The notes beneath the pieces were generated by a model. The model was not told the origin of the DNA. It saw nothing but the letters and a program-made list of their open reading frames with translations, and searched no databases. A stretch of 64,000 bases of DNA from NCBI GenBank assembly GCA_002110485.1, contig MOWL01000006.1, positions 124,001-188,000 on the forward strand, read 5' to 3'. The position numbers were made by a program, and so were the translations under genes. Origin of the DNA: Emergomyces orientalis. Lineage: Eukaryota > Ascomycota > Eurotiomycetes > Onygenales > Ajellomycetaceae. Shown piece by piece: positions 1-9,921 of the stretch; within the stretch, counting starts at the first letter, position 1; every line of letters starts with the position of its first letter.

Positions 1-76
1 AACAAAATAATAAATAATAAATAATAAACATAAAAATTGAGAAAAGAAAGAAGAAAGAAAAATAAAAAATAAAATC

Positions 77-1477
77 CTACAACTCCTTCTTCGCCTCAAC
101 CCCTTGTTCTCTCTCCAACACTGTCCCCACAGACCTAACCACCCCCTCCTCCAACGGTACAATAGGAGTATACCCCATCCGCCCCTTGGCCTTCTCACAC
201 GAATAATACCGCGTCATACACGAAAACCGCACCTCCTTCCTCGACATCCGCGGCTTCTTCCCAAATAGCCCAAACGCCATCTCCAAAAACCCCCCAATAA
301 CCGTCAACGCCCCCTCAGGCAACACAATCGCCTTCTCAGGCTCGACAATCTTGCCCATAAGCGCCCAGACACTCCGCGCCATATCCCAAAAGTACACAGG
401 GCTGTCGTTGGTGACGTTGAACGCCTCGCCATCCACGCGCTCGTGGTCCAGGGGCGCCGCGCCGCCGGCTTCTACACGCTTGAAAGTGGCCAGGAGGCAT
501 TCGGCGGCGAGCATGTGGGCGTAGGCGACGTTGCCTGCGTAGGTGAAGTCGAACAGGTTGTCGTTCTCGCCAAGTTGGAAGCGGAGGACGAAGGGGGACG
601 ATTTGCGGGCGTGGTCGGTCAGGCCCTTTGTGAGGGTTGTGTCGCGCTCGCCGTAGATGCCGGCAGGGCGGATGGAGGTGGTCAGCATGCCTGTTGGGGA
701 AGTTTTGTTGAAATCCAGGATCACGGTTTCGGCTTGGGCCTGAATAAATATATTGTTAGATCGGGATTTTTTTGCCGTATGCAAATATGGATGGGGAAGG
801 AAAGAAGAAGAAGAAAGAAGAAAAAAAAACATATTAATAAAAATAAAATAAATAATACACACCTTCGTCTCCGTATAATACTCATACTGCAGCTTTCCCG
901 TAATCAACGGCCACCGCTCATCCGCCCGAATCAAATCACTATGGCAATCATGAACCACAGACGACGAACTCGTATACACAAATGCCTTACACACCCCACC
1001 CCACTCTCCCTTCATCCCACCCGCAACCTCCAGCAAATTCTTCGTCCCATCCACATTAATCCGATACAGCAGCTCCGGCGCCGACTGCATCGGCGGCGGC
1101 GAGACCGTATGGATCACAACATCCGGCTTCACCTTCCGAAACACCTCCAGCAGCTGCTCGATGGACATGATGTCAGCCTCATAGTACTCTGCGCCCGGGT
1201 AGCGGTTGTGCGTCGTACGCAGGTCAAGTACGGAGACCTTTGTGTTTTTGTAAGTCGGGTAGCGGCCGGCGAGTCGGGGGACCGCGAAGCGGGTATCTGG
1301 CTCGCCGGTGGGTTTGTGGACGGGGATTTGGAGCATTTGGCCCTTCTTTTCGCCTCTGCTGGCAGTGCTGGCTTCGGAGGGGAAATTGAGGAGCTGGTCG
1401 ACAACGTGGCTGCCTAGGAAGCCGCAGCCGCCGGTGACGAGGACGGAGCCCAGCTCAAGGGTATTCGGGGCGGCCAT
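77..1477 (-). CDS. erg26: Sterol-4-alpha-carboxylate 3-dehydrogenase (decarboxylating)
   Basis: C4-demethylation enzyme of ergosterol synthesis. It oxidises and decarboxylates the 4-carboxysterol made by Erg25, and works at the ER with Erg27 and Erg28. There are two exons, 863-1477 and 740-bounded 77-739; the 123-bp intron (740-862, GTGTGT...TTCAG) is a multiple of three, so the frame also reads through it. The predicted protein is 425 aa. A Rossmann motif (VLVTGGCGFLGSH) starts near residue 12, and the SDR catalytic YxxxK (YTETK) is residues 201-205, with the Lys as the last codon of exon 1. A hydrophobic stretch near the C-terminus fits membrane association. I chose the ATG at 1477 because the Rossmann fold begins just after it; upstream in-frame codons are low-complexity Lys-rich. 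Family assignment is firm; the exact intron is supported by phase and consensus only. Confidence 0.93.
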   Translation of the reverse strand: MAAPNTLELGSVLVTGGCGFLGSHVVDQLLNFPSEASTASRGEKKGQMLQIPVHKPTGEPDTRFAVPRLAGRYPTYKNTKVSVLDLRTTHNRYPGAEYYEADIMSIEQLLEVFRKVKPDVVIHTVSPPPMQSAPELLYRINVDGTKNLLEVAGGMKGEWGGVCKAFVYTSSSSVVHDCHSDLIRADERWPLITGKLQYEYYTETKVCIIYFIFINMFFFLLSSSSFLPHPYLHTAKKSRSNNIFIQAQAETVILDFNKTSPTGMLTTSIRPAGIYGERDTTLTKGLTDHARKSSPFVLRFQLGENDNLFDFTYAGNVAYAHMLAAECLLATFKRVEAGGAAPLDHERVDGEAFNVTNDSPVYFWDMARSVWALMGKIVEPEKAIVLPEGALTVIGGFLEMAFGLFGKKPRMSRKEVRFSCMTRYYSCEKAKGRMGYTPIVPLEEGVVRSVGTVLEREQGVEAKKEL

Positions 1478-2489
1478 GGCTGGCTTTCTTTCTCTCCTTT
1501 TTTTTTTTTTTTTGATTCGGTTGCTGGGAAAATTCGAGAGGTGGCTGGCTAGGTGTTGGACAGAGAAGGGAGGGTAGAAGGTGGGTTCGAGTGAGGGATT
1601 GATAGGTATATATTCAATGATATAGCTGGTGCATTGGGCTATATGGCCTATGAAAATAAAATGGGACAATAGATGTTTTACATGGACTTAAGATTGATAT
1701 TGTAACTTCTGCCAGTGAGATTTTATGTATGCCGTTAGGAAGCGGTGTAATTTTTGGGTAAATGTGTTACGGCGAGGGAGCTTAGACCAGCAGCTGCAAA
1801 GTTCAGCCATTGGATTGGGGCTAGCGGTAACCAACTACCATCTAGAGCTTTTGGGTTATAAAATAATTAATTATCGAGAAAATCAAACCAGGATAGATAT
1901 AAAAACATAAAACATTGTTCTATCTAGCTACCAGAAAACAAAAAGGAAGAAGAAAAAAATCGTAGAAAGGCAAAAATAAGAAAACAAAGCCTTTAAGAGG
2001 AAAGAACCAGACAATCCCCATACCTAAAATCCATCCCACATTTTTAAAAAGGAGTTTTATTGAGAGAAAGCAGAAAAATAAGAGGAAAGAGAGCGAGACA
2101 CAAGCCCATTAACAATCCATAAAATCATATGCCAGCAAGGAACATAACATATCATGAAAGAAATAAAAGGACTAAAAATCCTGCTATTAAAACCAGAGTA
2201 ACTAAAATAATCACAGACTTCCCGCCTCTGAATTGTGCGATTAATGCATTGCATGCGTGAGAAATGAAAAATGAAATGGAAAAAAAAGGCGGCGGGGCGA
2301 TGGAATACCCGAACCAGAACTCAACCAAGGAAGAAAAAGTGTCTATCCAGGGGGAGGGGCGGTTCAATTTAACTCTATACCTCAGCAAACGAAGGTCACT
2401 CACTCCCTATTAATTAATTGAAAGCCTTTAGCAACCCATTTTCCTAATTATACATACCACTATATTCAGAAAGAATTAAAAAGGAAAAC
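1478..2489. other. Intergenic: erg26 upstream region / E2-like gene 3' side
   Basis: About 1 kb between two minus-strand genes. A T-rich tract at about 1498-1514 lies immediately upstream of the erg26 start codon, typical of a fungal 5' UTR or core promoter. I see no gene; the reading frames here are short and low-complexity. Confidence 0.6.
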
Positions 2490-4519
2490 TTACTCAATAC
2501 TCCGCTGCACAGACCTCCTCAGCAACCGGTTGTACTTCTTCTTATCCTCTGTAGAACCCCAAAATAACTTCGACGCCTCGGGATTCACGGTCGTACGCGG
2601 GTCATAGGGCGGGGACTCATCCTCCAGCGCCTCCACAATAGCCTCAACATGCGCTTTCATCTCCTCCATCTTCTTCGGGAAATAGCACAGTATCCCATCC
2701 TTGGAAATACGATTGTGGAACAAGGGCGTCTTAACAATAACCCGCGGCTGTTCGTCGGGGAACTTGGGGCTAAGGAATATTCTGATCTGGAAAATGCCAC
2801 CGTCCAGCTGGGTCATAGGTTTACCAAAGTAGGTCACGTTCCAGAGAAACGGGTTCTCGTTCTCGAGACTCAGGTCTATCATGAAATTATTCTTATTCTT
2901 CAGGTCCTCGACGATCTGCTCGTGCTGGCGCTGGAGGTTTACGGCGATTCTAGACTCCTTGGCTTTCGCTTTCAGACCCTCCGCAGCCCAGCTTTCTGTC
3001 TCGTTCATGATCGTCTCTTTAATAAGGGCCAGGCGCCTGCGGAGGTCTGGGTAATAGAAGCGGCCATCCATTGTGTTTCCGGTGTTTTCGAAGGGCATCT
3101 TCTTGAATACCTGGGACGGGGCGACTTCGGGTTCTGCAGCGTCGATTGCTAGAATGTAGGATTCGTAGTACCAGAGGAATCTGCGTTTGAAGAGATCTTC
3201 AAAGGGCTCAAAGGTTGGGCGGTCATCCTCTCCAGTCAGGCGGTCCTCTTCCTCTTCGTCCCCTATAAACCCTGGTGAGCTTGGGGGAAAGATTGTACCA
3301 TCCGATTGGATGCCAAGGAACTCTTCGAGTCGCTGGATTACTGAAATGCGCAGAGTCTCGTGGCGGATCTAGATGAGACGAACAGTCAGACAGCTAACAA
3401 AATATAATTGGAGGCCCCAGTGTTATTATGCGGGTATCGGTGTTTTTTTTTACCTTGGCAACATAATGAGCCATATTTTTTTGATCGCGTTCCGACTTGG
3501 CGTTCTCAAAACCAGGTTCGTTTTCATAGGGGTTGGAGGACATCAAACTTTGGATAGAAATCAACACTGATTCTAACCCTTGGGCTGAAGACCATTGTTC
3601 TCCACTCTCACCGCGCCAGGTCCTTTACTAAAGGTCAGCATATTGTATCTAAATTTGGGGGAGATGGACCAAAAAAATTACCCCAAGATAGACCTATAAA
3701 ACAGGCTCGATGTGTCAGTCAAACATAATATAAAATATATATGGATGAAGTCGTAAATTAATGGTATGGTATAGCTATTACTCACAAGCAAACTTTCCCA
3801 GAAGCGTATATGTTCGGGTTGTAGCGACATCGACCACCATTTGTAGTCGTAGCATGAACAATTGGTGGAGTTCCAGGGTAATCTAGATCAGAACACAGCA
3901 AAAACAACCTCAGTATTTCTACAGGCAGCACATGCACGCACACACGCCCAGAGAGAGAGAGAGAGAGAACTCAAATCGAACCTTCAGGAAATTTGATCGA
4001 GAACTGTAGGGAGCCTGTCAGCGTAGTTCATGGGTAATGGTAATCAATTAAATGGATGGGGGATTGACTGTAAGTCACAAACCTCGAAAAATCCAAACTC
4101 GTAAGGAGTTTCTGGAGGGCCCACGATCAGGGCCTTGATGCTGCGTATATCTGCTTCCTTGCAAGCTACCGCTAGGGCTATGATGCATATGTATGTGTAA
4201 GTATTTATTGAACACAATCTGAGTAAATGGTATGGTGGAATGGTGACCCAAGAGCAGGCCATCCCCATCGCTGACTACATGCCATGATCTAAGGGATGTA
4301 AACCCGAAAGAAAAGAAAAGAAAAGAAAAGAAAAAAAGAAACACAAAAAAGTAGACTTACACAAGTCCATGCCATGCTGGATCTGGCTAATTTCCTAATC
4401 ACACCATTGAGCTGTTAGAAACCCGAAAAACTCGAGCCATGCACGGGCTGTCCAATCATGAAAGGAGAGAGAGGGATGTTTCATACACGGCCAATCCGTA
4501 AAATGGCTTGGTTAGACAT
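2490..4519 (-). CDS. UBE2Z-like ubiquitin-conjugating enzyme with a second UBC-like domain
   Basis: Predicted 444-aa protein from eight exons: 4487-4519, 4361-4394, 4083-4171, 3982-4003, 3786-3882, 3682-3693 (12 nt), 3454-3622 and 2490-3368. All joins keep phase. The N-terminal half is an E2 fold of the UBE2Z type: GPPETPYEFGFFE, then YNPNIYASGKVCLSILG with the candidate catalytic Cys, then the W-rich segment and SVLISIQSLM. The C-terminal exon encodes a Glu-rich linker and a second UBC-like fold (FLWNVTYFGKP, PLFHNRISKDGILCYFP) that also has a Cys at the expected place. Human UBE2Z has one UBC domain and accepts ubiquitin/FAT10 from UBA6; whether this protein is a working E2 is inference. 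The weakest splice call is the intron at 3981 (GTTCGA donor). Start: ATG at 4519 gives a short conserved-looking helix (AILRIGREISQIQ). Confidence 0.85.
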
Positions 4520-6176
4520 TTTGCTGCGAGGGCAACTTGGCTGCTTGCAACGAGAGACCCGGCTGCAGAGACCCTCGATGAAGAGGAGGGGGGGAATAAA
4601 CGAAGAAGTCGAAGTCAGTTCTTCAAGTCACCCGCTTATACGTGAGACGACTTTTTAAGCTTTTGTATAGGGAATCTAGGCAGCGTGGGTAAAGTGAGAA
4701 AAGAAATAAGGTGTGGTAAATAGATGTATGAATGAAGTGTGAGCCTTGGGTTTGTTCCAACAGGGTTTATCTTTCTTTCTTTTTTATTGTTTTCAGTTGG
4801 ATGTTTTTCCAGGGTAAAAGTTGGAGAAGGAAAAAAAAAAAGTATGAACACACAAATCAAAGAGCAGTGAAGAAGATGTTCAGGTGATACAGGACAGGGC
4901 TGACAGGCTTCAGCTGCAGCCAGGCAGAGAGACCAGGTAGATCTCCAGATCCCCAGATCCCTAGATCCCTGTGTCAGGCGGGAGATGTAGCGGATATAAC
5001 ACAGTGCTCACACTGCAGTGCATCGAACATGAAAAAAAAAAAAATTGAAAAAAACAAAACAGTTCTGGTTTCAAGCAAGACAGAGAGGGAGCAGAGGAGC
5101 AGAAAAAAGCGTTTGATAGAGGGCCAGACAATGAAAAAGAATGAGTTAAATGTGAAATTCTTTCTCTCTTTTTGGGCTAGCCAGTGCCAGTTGGCTGCCC
5201 AGGTTCTGGAGGTGACTTGTTCTATATAAATGCTGGCCTATGCCCGTTGTGATCAGAAAGCAATTACCTGGGGAGGGCTGGAGCCTACCGGGTCGCAAGG
5301 GAATGAAAGACAGGCAAGCAAGGTGAGTGGACACAGAATTGAAGAGCAGCCTTAGCGGAGGCCTAAACTAAGAAGCTGGTCCCTAAGAAGCGAGGGGTGA
5401 TGGTTAAACCCGTTAAGTTATGTATGACTGCTATGACGACGATGGGCGGTTTAGTGAGTGTTCTGAAATGATATGCAATGATACGATATGATATGATACG
5501 GTGACGATGGTGATCATGGCCAGCCTCAACCTGCGGGTCTGCCCTTCCCACCTCGCCATGCCCAATGCAGCCCTAGCGCAGGCTCGCTTTTGATGCTTAT
5601 TATTCTTGGTCCCTGATCCAGATATAACCTTTAACTATACGAGGACGACTCCTCACTGGAAATGGTTTCCTTGTTCTCCTGTCAATGTACTATTGTACTG
5701 TACATACCCTGTTAAATGCAATGCCCTGCTATACCCTCCAGATTAGACTTATCGGAACATTTCTGACGCTCAACCTTGACTGCCTGAATCACCCAGAATA
5801 CTACAGAAGAGGGTAGAGGATATACCCGTGAGACAAGATATCCGACAGCGAAGGAATCGTTCCAGAACAGCAGCCAGTTTGGGGGGGGCCGCACTCAGGC
5901 GTTGTACAGTACATACATCTGCCCTGTTTGGGAAGCTCTGGGGGATGCCGCGGCCTCTTCTAACAAGATCGCATAACTAAATCACCGCGCAATTAACCTG
6001 CCAACCATAGGAAGCGGGTCCGATAAATTCCCAGGATTTAGAATTAACAGCTCTTTCCAGGCCATATATTCCATTACCGAATTTTCATTCCTTGGTTGCT
6101 ACATGTTCCAGGCTCAAGAGATATATTGTTCTTAATTCACGTAAATCGCTCACCCCACTTTCGCTCAGCCAAACAC
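4520..6176. other. Intergenic, no gene seen
   Basis: 1.65 kb upstream of the E2-like gene. It contains A-rich tracts (about 5029-5044), purine-rich repeats and a G-run near 5881-5888. No reading frame here resembles a conserved protein. It probably holds the E2-like gene's promoter and the flank of the first tRNA gene. Confidence 0.5.
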
Positions 6177-6250
6177 GGTCCCATAGCTCAGTTGGTTAGA
6201 GCGTGGTGCTAATAACGCCAAGGTCGCGAGTTCGACCCTCGTTGGGACCA
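6177..6250 (+). tRNA. tRNA-Ile (anticodon AAT)
   Basis: 74-nt cloverleaf. Acceptor arms GGTCCCA/TGGGACC with discriminator A; D-stem GCTC/GAGC; anticodon stem TGGTG/CGCCA around loop CTAATAA (anticodon AAT); T-arm with TTCGA. No intron. Internal A box (TAGCTCAGTTGG) and B box (GTTCGA) are present. Downstream lies a T-run (6270-6277) that could terminate Pol III. Confidence 0.97.
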
Positions 6251-6600
6251 TTACAAGTCGCTTCCGCTTTTTTTTGAGTATTTGTTTTTTTCTTTTTACC
6301 TTAAGAAAACAATGTTATTTGATTGCCATGCTTTTGAAAATCTAGTTCATGAAGGGTATGTATGTATGAAGGCGGCAATTTACCGCTCTGTCGTATGGAA
6401 AGCCAGGAGATGGAAGGAGATGTGGTCGTCGTCATGATGCACTCACTCTATGAGCATTTTCTCCCAGAAACTGGTGCAGAAACGTTGGAAAGGTATCTCG
6501 CAACATATACTACACTCGCGTCACGCACTCCCTCCCCTATTTACTTAGTTAACTGGAACGTAAAAGTCATACATGCAAGGCATAAAAAAAAATCAGATTA

Positions 6601-6674
6601 TGGTCCCAACGAGGGTCGAACTCGCGACCTTGGCGTTATTAGCACCACGCTCTAACCAACTGAGCTATGGGACC
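6601..6674 (-). tRNA. tRNA-Ile (anticodon AAT), second copy
   Basis: Exact copy of the tRNA at 6177-6250 on the opposite strand, facing it. It has the same acceptor, D, anticodon and T stems. Downstream on its own strand there is a T-run (an A-run on the plus strand at about 6586-6593) suitable as a Pol III terminator. The two genes converge, so both are transcribed into the 350-bp spacer. Confidence 0.97.
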
Positions 6675-6686
6675 GTGTTTGGCTGA

Positions 6687-7457
6687 AAACGGAGCGCCCC
6701 TGAAGCTTATGTTCAGTGTGCTTTTTCACAGTAAATTGAATCAAGCACAGTGTCCAATGCCATCTACAATTTACAAATAGCAAAGAAAGGGCACAAATTT
6801 ATGCCCGTGTCTTCTTTCTGCCTCATCTTCCGTTTAGTACTTATCTGGTCAGCCAGTCGACCATTAAACATACGAACACACGGCGTCATCCAGGTAGATC
6901 TATATATTGTGGATGTCCCAGCACTCGATGATCATGGAACCTCAGCTGCCAGAGAAGCTAACCATTATAGATTCAGTTAATATGTATCAAGGAAATGTAT
7001 AGTTTAGATTCATGAATACATTCTGCTGTTCTGAATACTAGAGGTATACATACACGTAGAGATATACTTCAGGTATTTACTGGCATCTATATCCTAGAGC
7101 CGGACTGAAATTCCAGAACAAATGCCACAAGAATTAAAAAGAAATTCATATACGGAGTATTTCATCTCAAAACGGAATTGACTCCAGCTAACTATATGAT
7201 AAGCTATGGGGAATAACCAAAATATATTATCAATACCTCAATACCTAGGTAGTTATATCTGGATGGTCGCATATTTTCCTCATGCTCGAGATGTCACGGG
7301 TGTCCTCCAATTGGATAGATCAGCCCCTGTGAGGTGAAACCTTCTCCCCCAACGTATCCTCTACCAGGAATACAGCGTTGTCTCCAGCAAACCAACTCTA
7401 CATATACCAAGATACCAAGCCCATGCCCCCAAGCCACAGTACCCGAAAGCCAGCAGC
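6687..7457. other. Intergenic: upstream region of the first bZIP gene
   Basis: About 770 bp of AT-rich DNA before the bZIP start codon. No conserved reading frame. Presumed promoter and 5' UTR of the gene at 7458. Confidence 0.5.
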
Positions 7458-8780
7458 ATGCAGCAGGGCATACAAAAAGCCAACACCAACAACAGCAACA
7501 ACAACAACGGTGATAATGATGATAACAGCCCCAAACACATAACCCAGCCAACCACAGCAGACGCCATCCGCATCCGCGACAACCAGCGTCGATCCCGCGC
7601 CCGCCGCAAGGAGTACCAGCAGGACCTCGAGCGGCGCGTGCACAAGTTCGAGCAGCAAGGAGTGCATGCTACAATAGAGGTGCAGGCTGCGGCCAGGAAG
7701 GTTGCGAGGGAGAATACCCTTTTGAGATCACTACTAAGGCTGAAGGGAGTCACGACGGGGGAAATCGACGACTATGTCTTGAATGCGAACGGGAATGAGA
7801 ATGGGGCCGATGTGGTCACGAATGGAAATGGAAATGGAAATTCAAATGCAAATGGGAACGGGAACGGGAGCGTGAATCGAAATAATGATAGACATGGAAC
7901 TGGAATAGGGTTTGCGCAGTTGCAGCCTGCCACTTCTCCTATATCTACATCCGCATCTACTTCTACCCTTACACCTACTCCCACGGCAGCTGTGTTTCCA
8001 AACACCCTGAATCAGAGCCAGAATGAGAGCCAGAGCGAGAATCAACCTCCAATTCAACTAGATAATTACCCTTCCTACTATCCAACGGAGCAAACGACTA
8101 TCCATCCTGCCTCCCACCACCTAGAACCCAGCGGTGGCCACAACATACCCCTCTCCACCTCTGCCTCCATCTCCACTTCCTCATCCTCATTATACTCTCC
8201 CACGACCAGCTTCACGAGTGCAAGTCTGAGCCCACCCGCAAACAACGACCAGCAATCCCAACCCCAACATTCATACACGTCATATCCAACCCCAATATCT
8301 TACGCAGCAGCCAGATACAACCAAGATCCTCCACAGCAAGACCACCAGCAGCAACAGCAGCAACAACAGCAACAGCAGCAACGGCAGCAACAGCAACAGC
8401 AGCAACAGCAGCAGCATCAACATCCACTGCAGCTCCCTCTCCAACTCCACCCACCCATCCCTTCCACCCAGCCACACCCGTACCGCCCTTCCCACCCTAT
8501 TCATCCAAATCAAGCTCAAGCCCAACACCAACTCCAAAACCCGCAAGCCCTCATCCATAATACCCAACCCCGCCAGCCCCCCGGTTCCAGCCCCACCAAC
8601 ACAACCCACGACGCAACATCCTGTGAATTCGCCGCGAGCATCATCGCCGGCATGCGCGGACACGGCGACGCAGACTCCGTGCGCGCAGAGCTGGGCTGTG
8701 CGCCTGGCGGCGCGCCGTGTCAGGTGGGAAACATGGAGATTTTTAAAGTGCTGGATCGGTCGATTGGGAATTGCCGATGA
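7458..8780 (+). CDS. bZIP transcription factor with poly-Gln tract
   Basis: Single-exon 440-aa protein. A basic region with IRDNQRRSRARRKEYQQDLE (residues about 38-60) is followed by a short, imperfect leucine zipper. Next come an Asn/Gly-rich stretch encoded by near-repeats (7820-7875), a Ser/Thr-rich region and a poly-Gln tract (about 8340-8420). The C-terminal block (residues about 390-440) has Cys residues and ends near IFKVLDR. The N-x2-RR-[SC]-R-x-RR core and this C-terminal block recur in the second bZIP gene at 19554, so both belong to one fungal Yap-like subfamily. A nuclear DNA-binding role follows from the domain; target genes are unknown. Poly-Gln length is likely variable between strains. 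No intron is needed. Confidence 0.85.
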   Translation: MQQGIQKANTNNSNNNNGDNDDNSPKHITQPTTADAIRIRDNQRRSRARRKEYQQDLERRVHKFEQQGVHATIEVQAAARKVARENTLLRSLLRLKGVTTGEIDDYVLNANGNENGADVVTNGNGNGNSNANGNGNGSVNRNNDRHGTGIGFAQLQPATSPISTSASTSTLTPTPTAAVFPNTLNQSQNESQSENQPPIQLDNYPSYYPTEQTTIHPASHHLEPSGGHNIPLSTSASISTSSSSLYSPTTSFTSASLSPPANNDQQSQPQHSYTSYPTPISYAAARYNQDPPQQDHQQQQQQQQQQQQRQQQQQQQQQQHQHPLQLPLQLHPPIPSTQPHPYRPSHPIHPNQAQAQHQLQNPQALIHNTQPRQPPGSSPTNTTHDATSCEFAASIIAGMRGHGDADSVRAELGCAPGGAPCQVGNMEIFKVLDRSIGNCR

Positions 8781-9921
8781 TATCTTATCTTATCTTTTTA
8801 TTTTTATTTTTTTTGGGGTTTGGGATTTGAGGTTATGTGCATGTATTATCTGTATTTGGTTATGTATGCTTGGGGCAGCATTTGATGGATTGATGGGTGG
8901 GCGGGGAGCACATTGGTTTCAATTGGAAAAGTCTGTCGATGAAGTAATAAAGGTATCTAAGCACCCGTGTAAGTGACAAAAGGTTTCCGATTCTTCTCTT
9001 CGCTTCTCTACTTTTCTTCATTTGATTTGATTGAGGGCGAAAGATTTATTTCCTTATGTTTGAGCTCGCCTACTGAGTAAATGAAGTAAATACCCGTTTG
9101 TGTACAGTTTGTGTACAGTTTGTATGCAGATATAGCTAGCTTCCTCACTCAGGAATGGTGAAATACGCAGCCAAAAGTGGTATATTGCCTTTCCTTAAGA
9201 TCCTGGGTTTCTAACTAATAATGATGTTTTAAGCTCGAATTCCTTGACGGCTGGAAGTATGCCCCCCCCCCCCCCCCACTTCCTTCTTTATCTTCCCTCG
9301 TAGCATAGGTGCTATACAAGTTCGTAAATCATTTCTCATCCACCTCCTAACCTTCCACAATTATGCATAGTTACCCCAGATAACTCCGGTAACTGTATCA
9401 CCAGTGCTGAGATTAAGAGGCTGCTAGAAGACAAGGAAATAGGCTGGAGTCCACTAATTTAACAATAGTCAATCACTCGGCGATGAAAGCTCTGCATAAC
9501 TTTCTCCTGGTCCAAGGGAGTTGGGAACCCGTTTCTGGCCACAGAAGATGTGCGACTTTCGGACCGGCTTCGGAGAATACGACGTATATGAGTAGTCACC
9601 GCCCAGATAATAATCATTTTTTCCCGGTTCAATCGTTATAAGCCTCCATTTGGTGTATTCTGCAACCCAGTATGTTCAGAATGTCTTCCAAGTCCTGGAT
9701 AGCTTTATCTGCGAACGCAGGCCTTTGGCGTTGTTGTCCCAGCCGGCTGTGGCCACGATCCCCTCCCCCCCCGCCCGCCCCCCCCCCGGGGGGCCAACCA
9801 CGAATTCATTTCACTCATACACTGAGATGAATAGCGTAGAATACATTCCTCTGTATTTCTGGCCCGCTGATAAAAAGCATTGTTTCCGATAGCGATAATC
9901 CTAGAACCTCTATTTTGACAA
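8781..9921. other. Intergenic with C-rich homopolymer tracts
   Basis: Between two converging genes. It contains a C-run at about 9261-9277 and a C/G block at about 9764-9792 (C-rich then G-rich). No reading frame resembles a real gene. It holds the 3' UTRs of the flanking genes. Confidence 0.5.

Larger units (their letters stand above)
6165..6686. repeat. Inverted repeat formed by two tRNA-Ile genes and matching 5' flank
   Basis: Arms 6165-6251 and 6600-6686 are reverse complements. They cover the whole 74-nt tRNA plus 12 nt of identical 5' flank and 1 nt of 3' flank; similarity stops abruptly outside. The spacer is about 350 bp. The arrangement suggests an inverted duplication of one tRNA gene that is either recent or kept identical by gene conversion. 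Confidence 0.9.

Noticed and set aside
443..1417. Long plus-strand open frame (324 codons) across the erg26 gene
   Set aside because: Composition is Arg/Val/Gly-rich antisense shadow; the minus strand encodes the conserved Erg26 protein in the same place.
8280..8663. Minus-strand Leu-rich open frame opposite the first bZIP gene
   Set aside because: It is the antisense of the poly-Gln (CAG) tract; leucine runs arise automatically.
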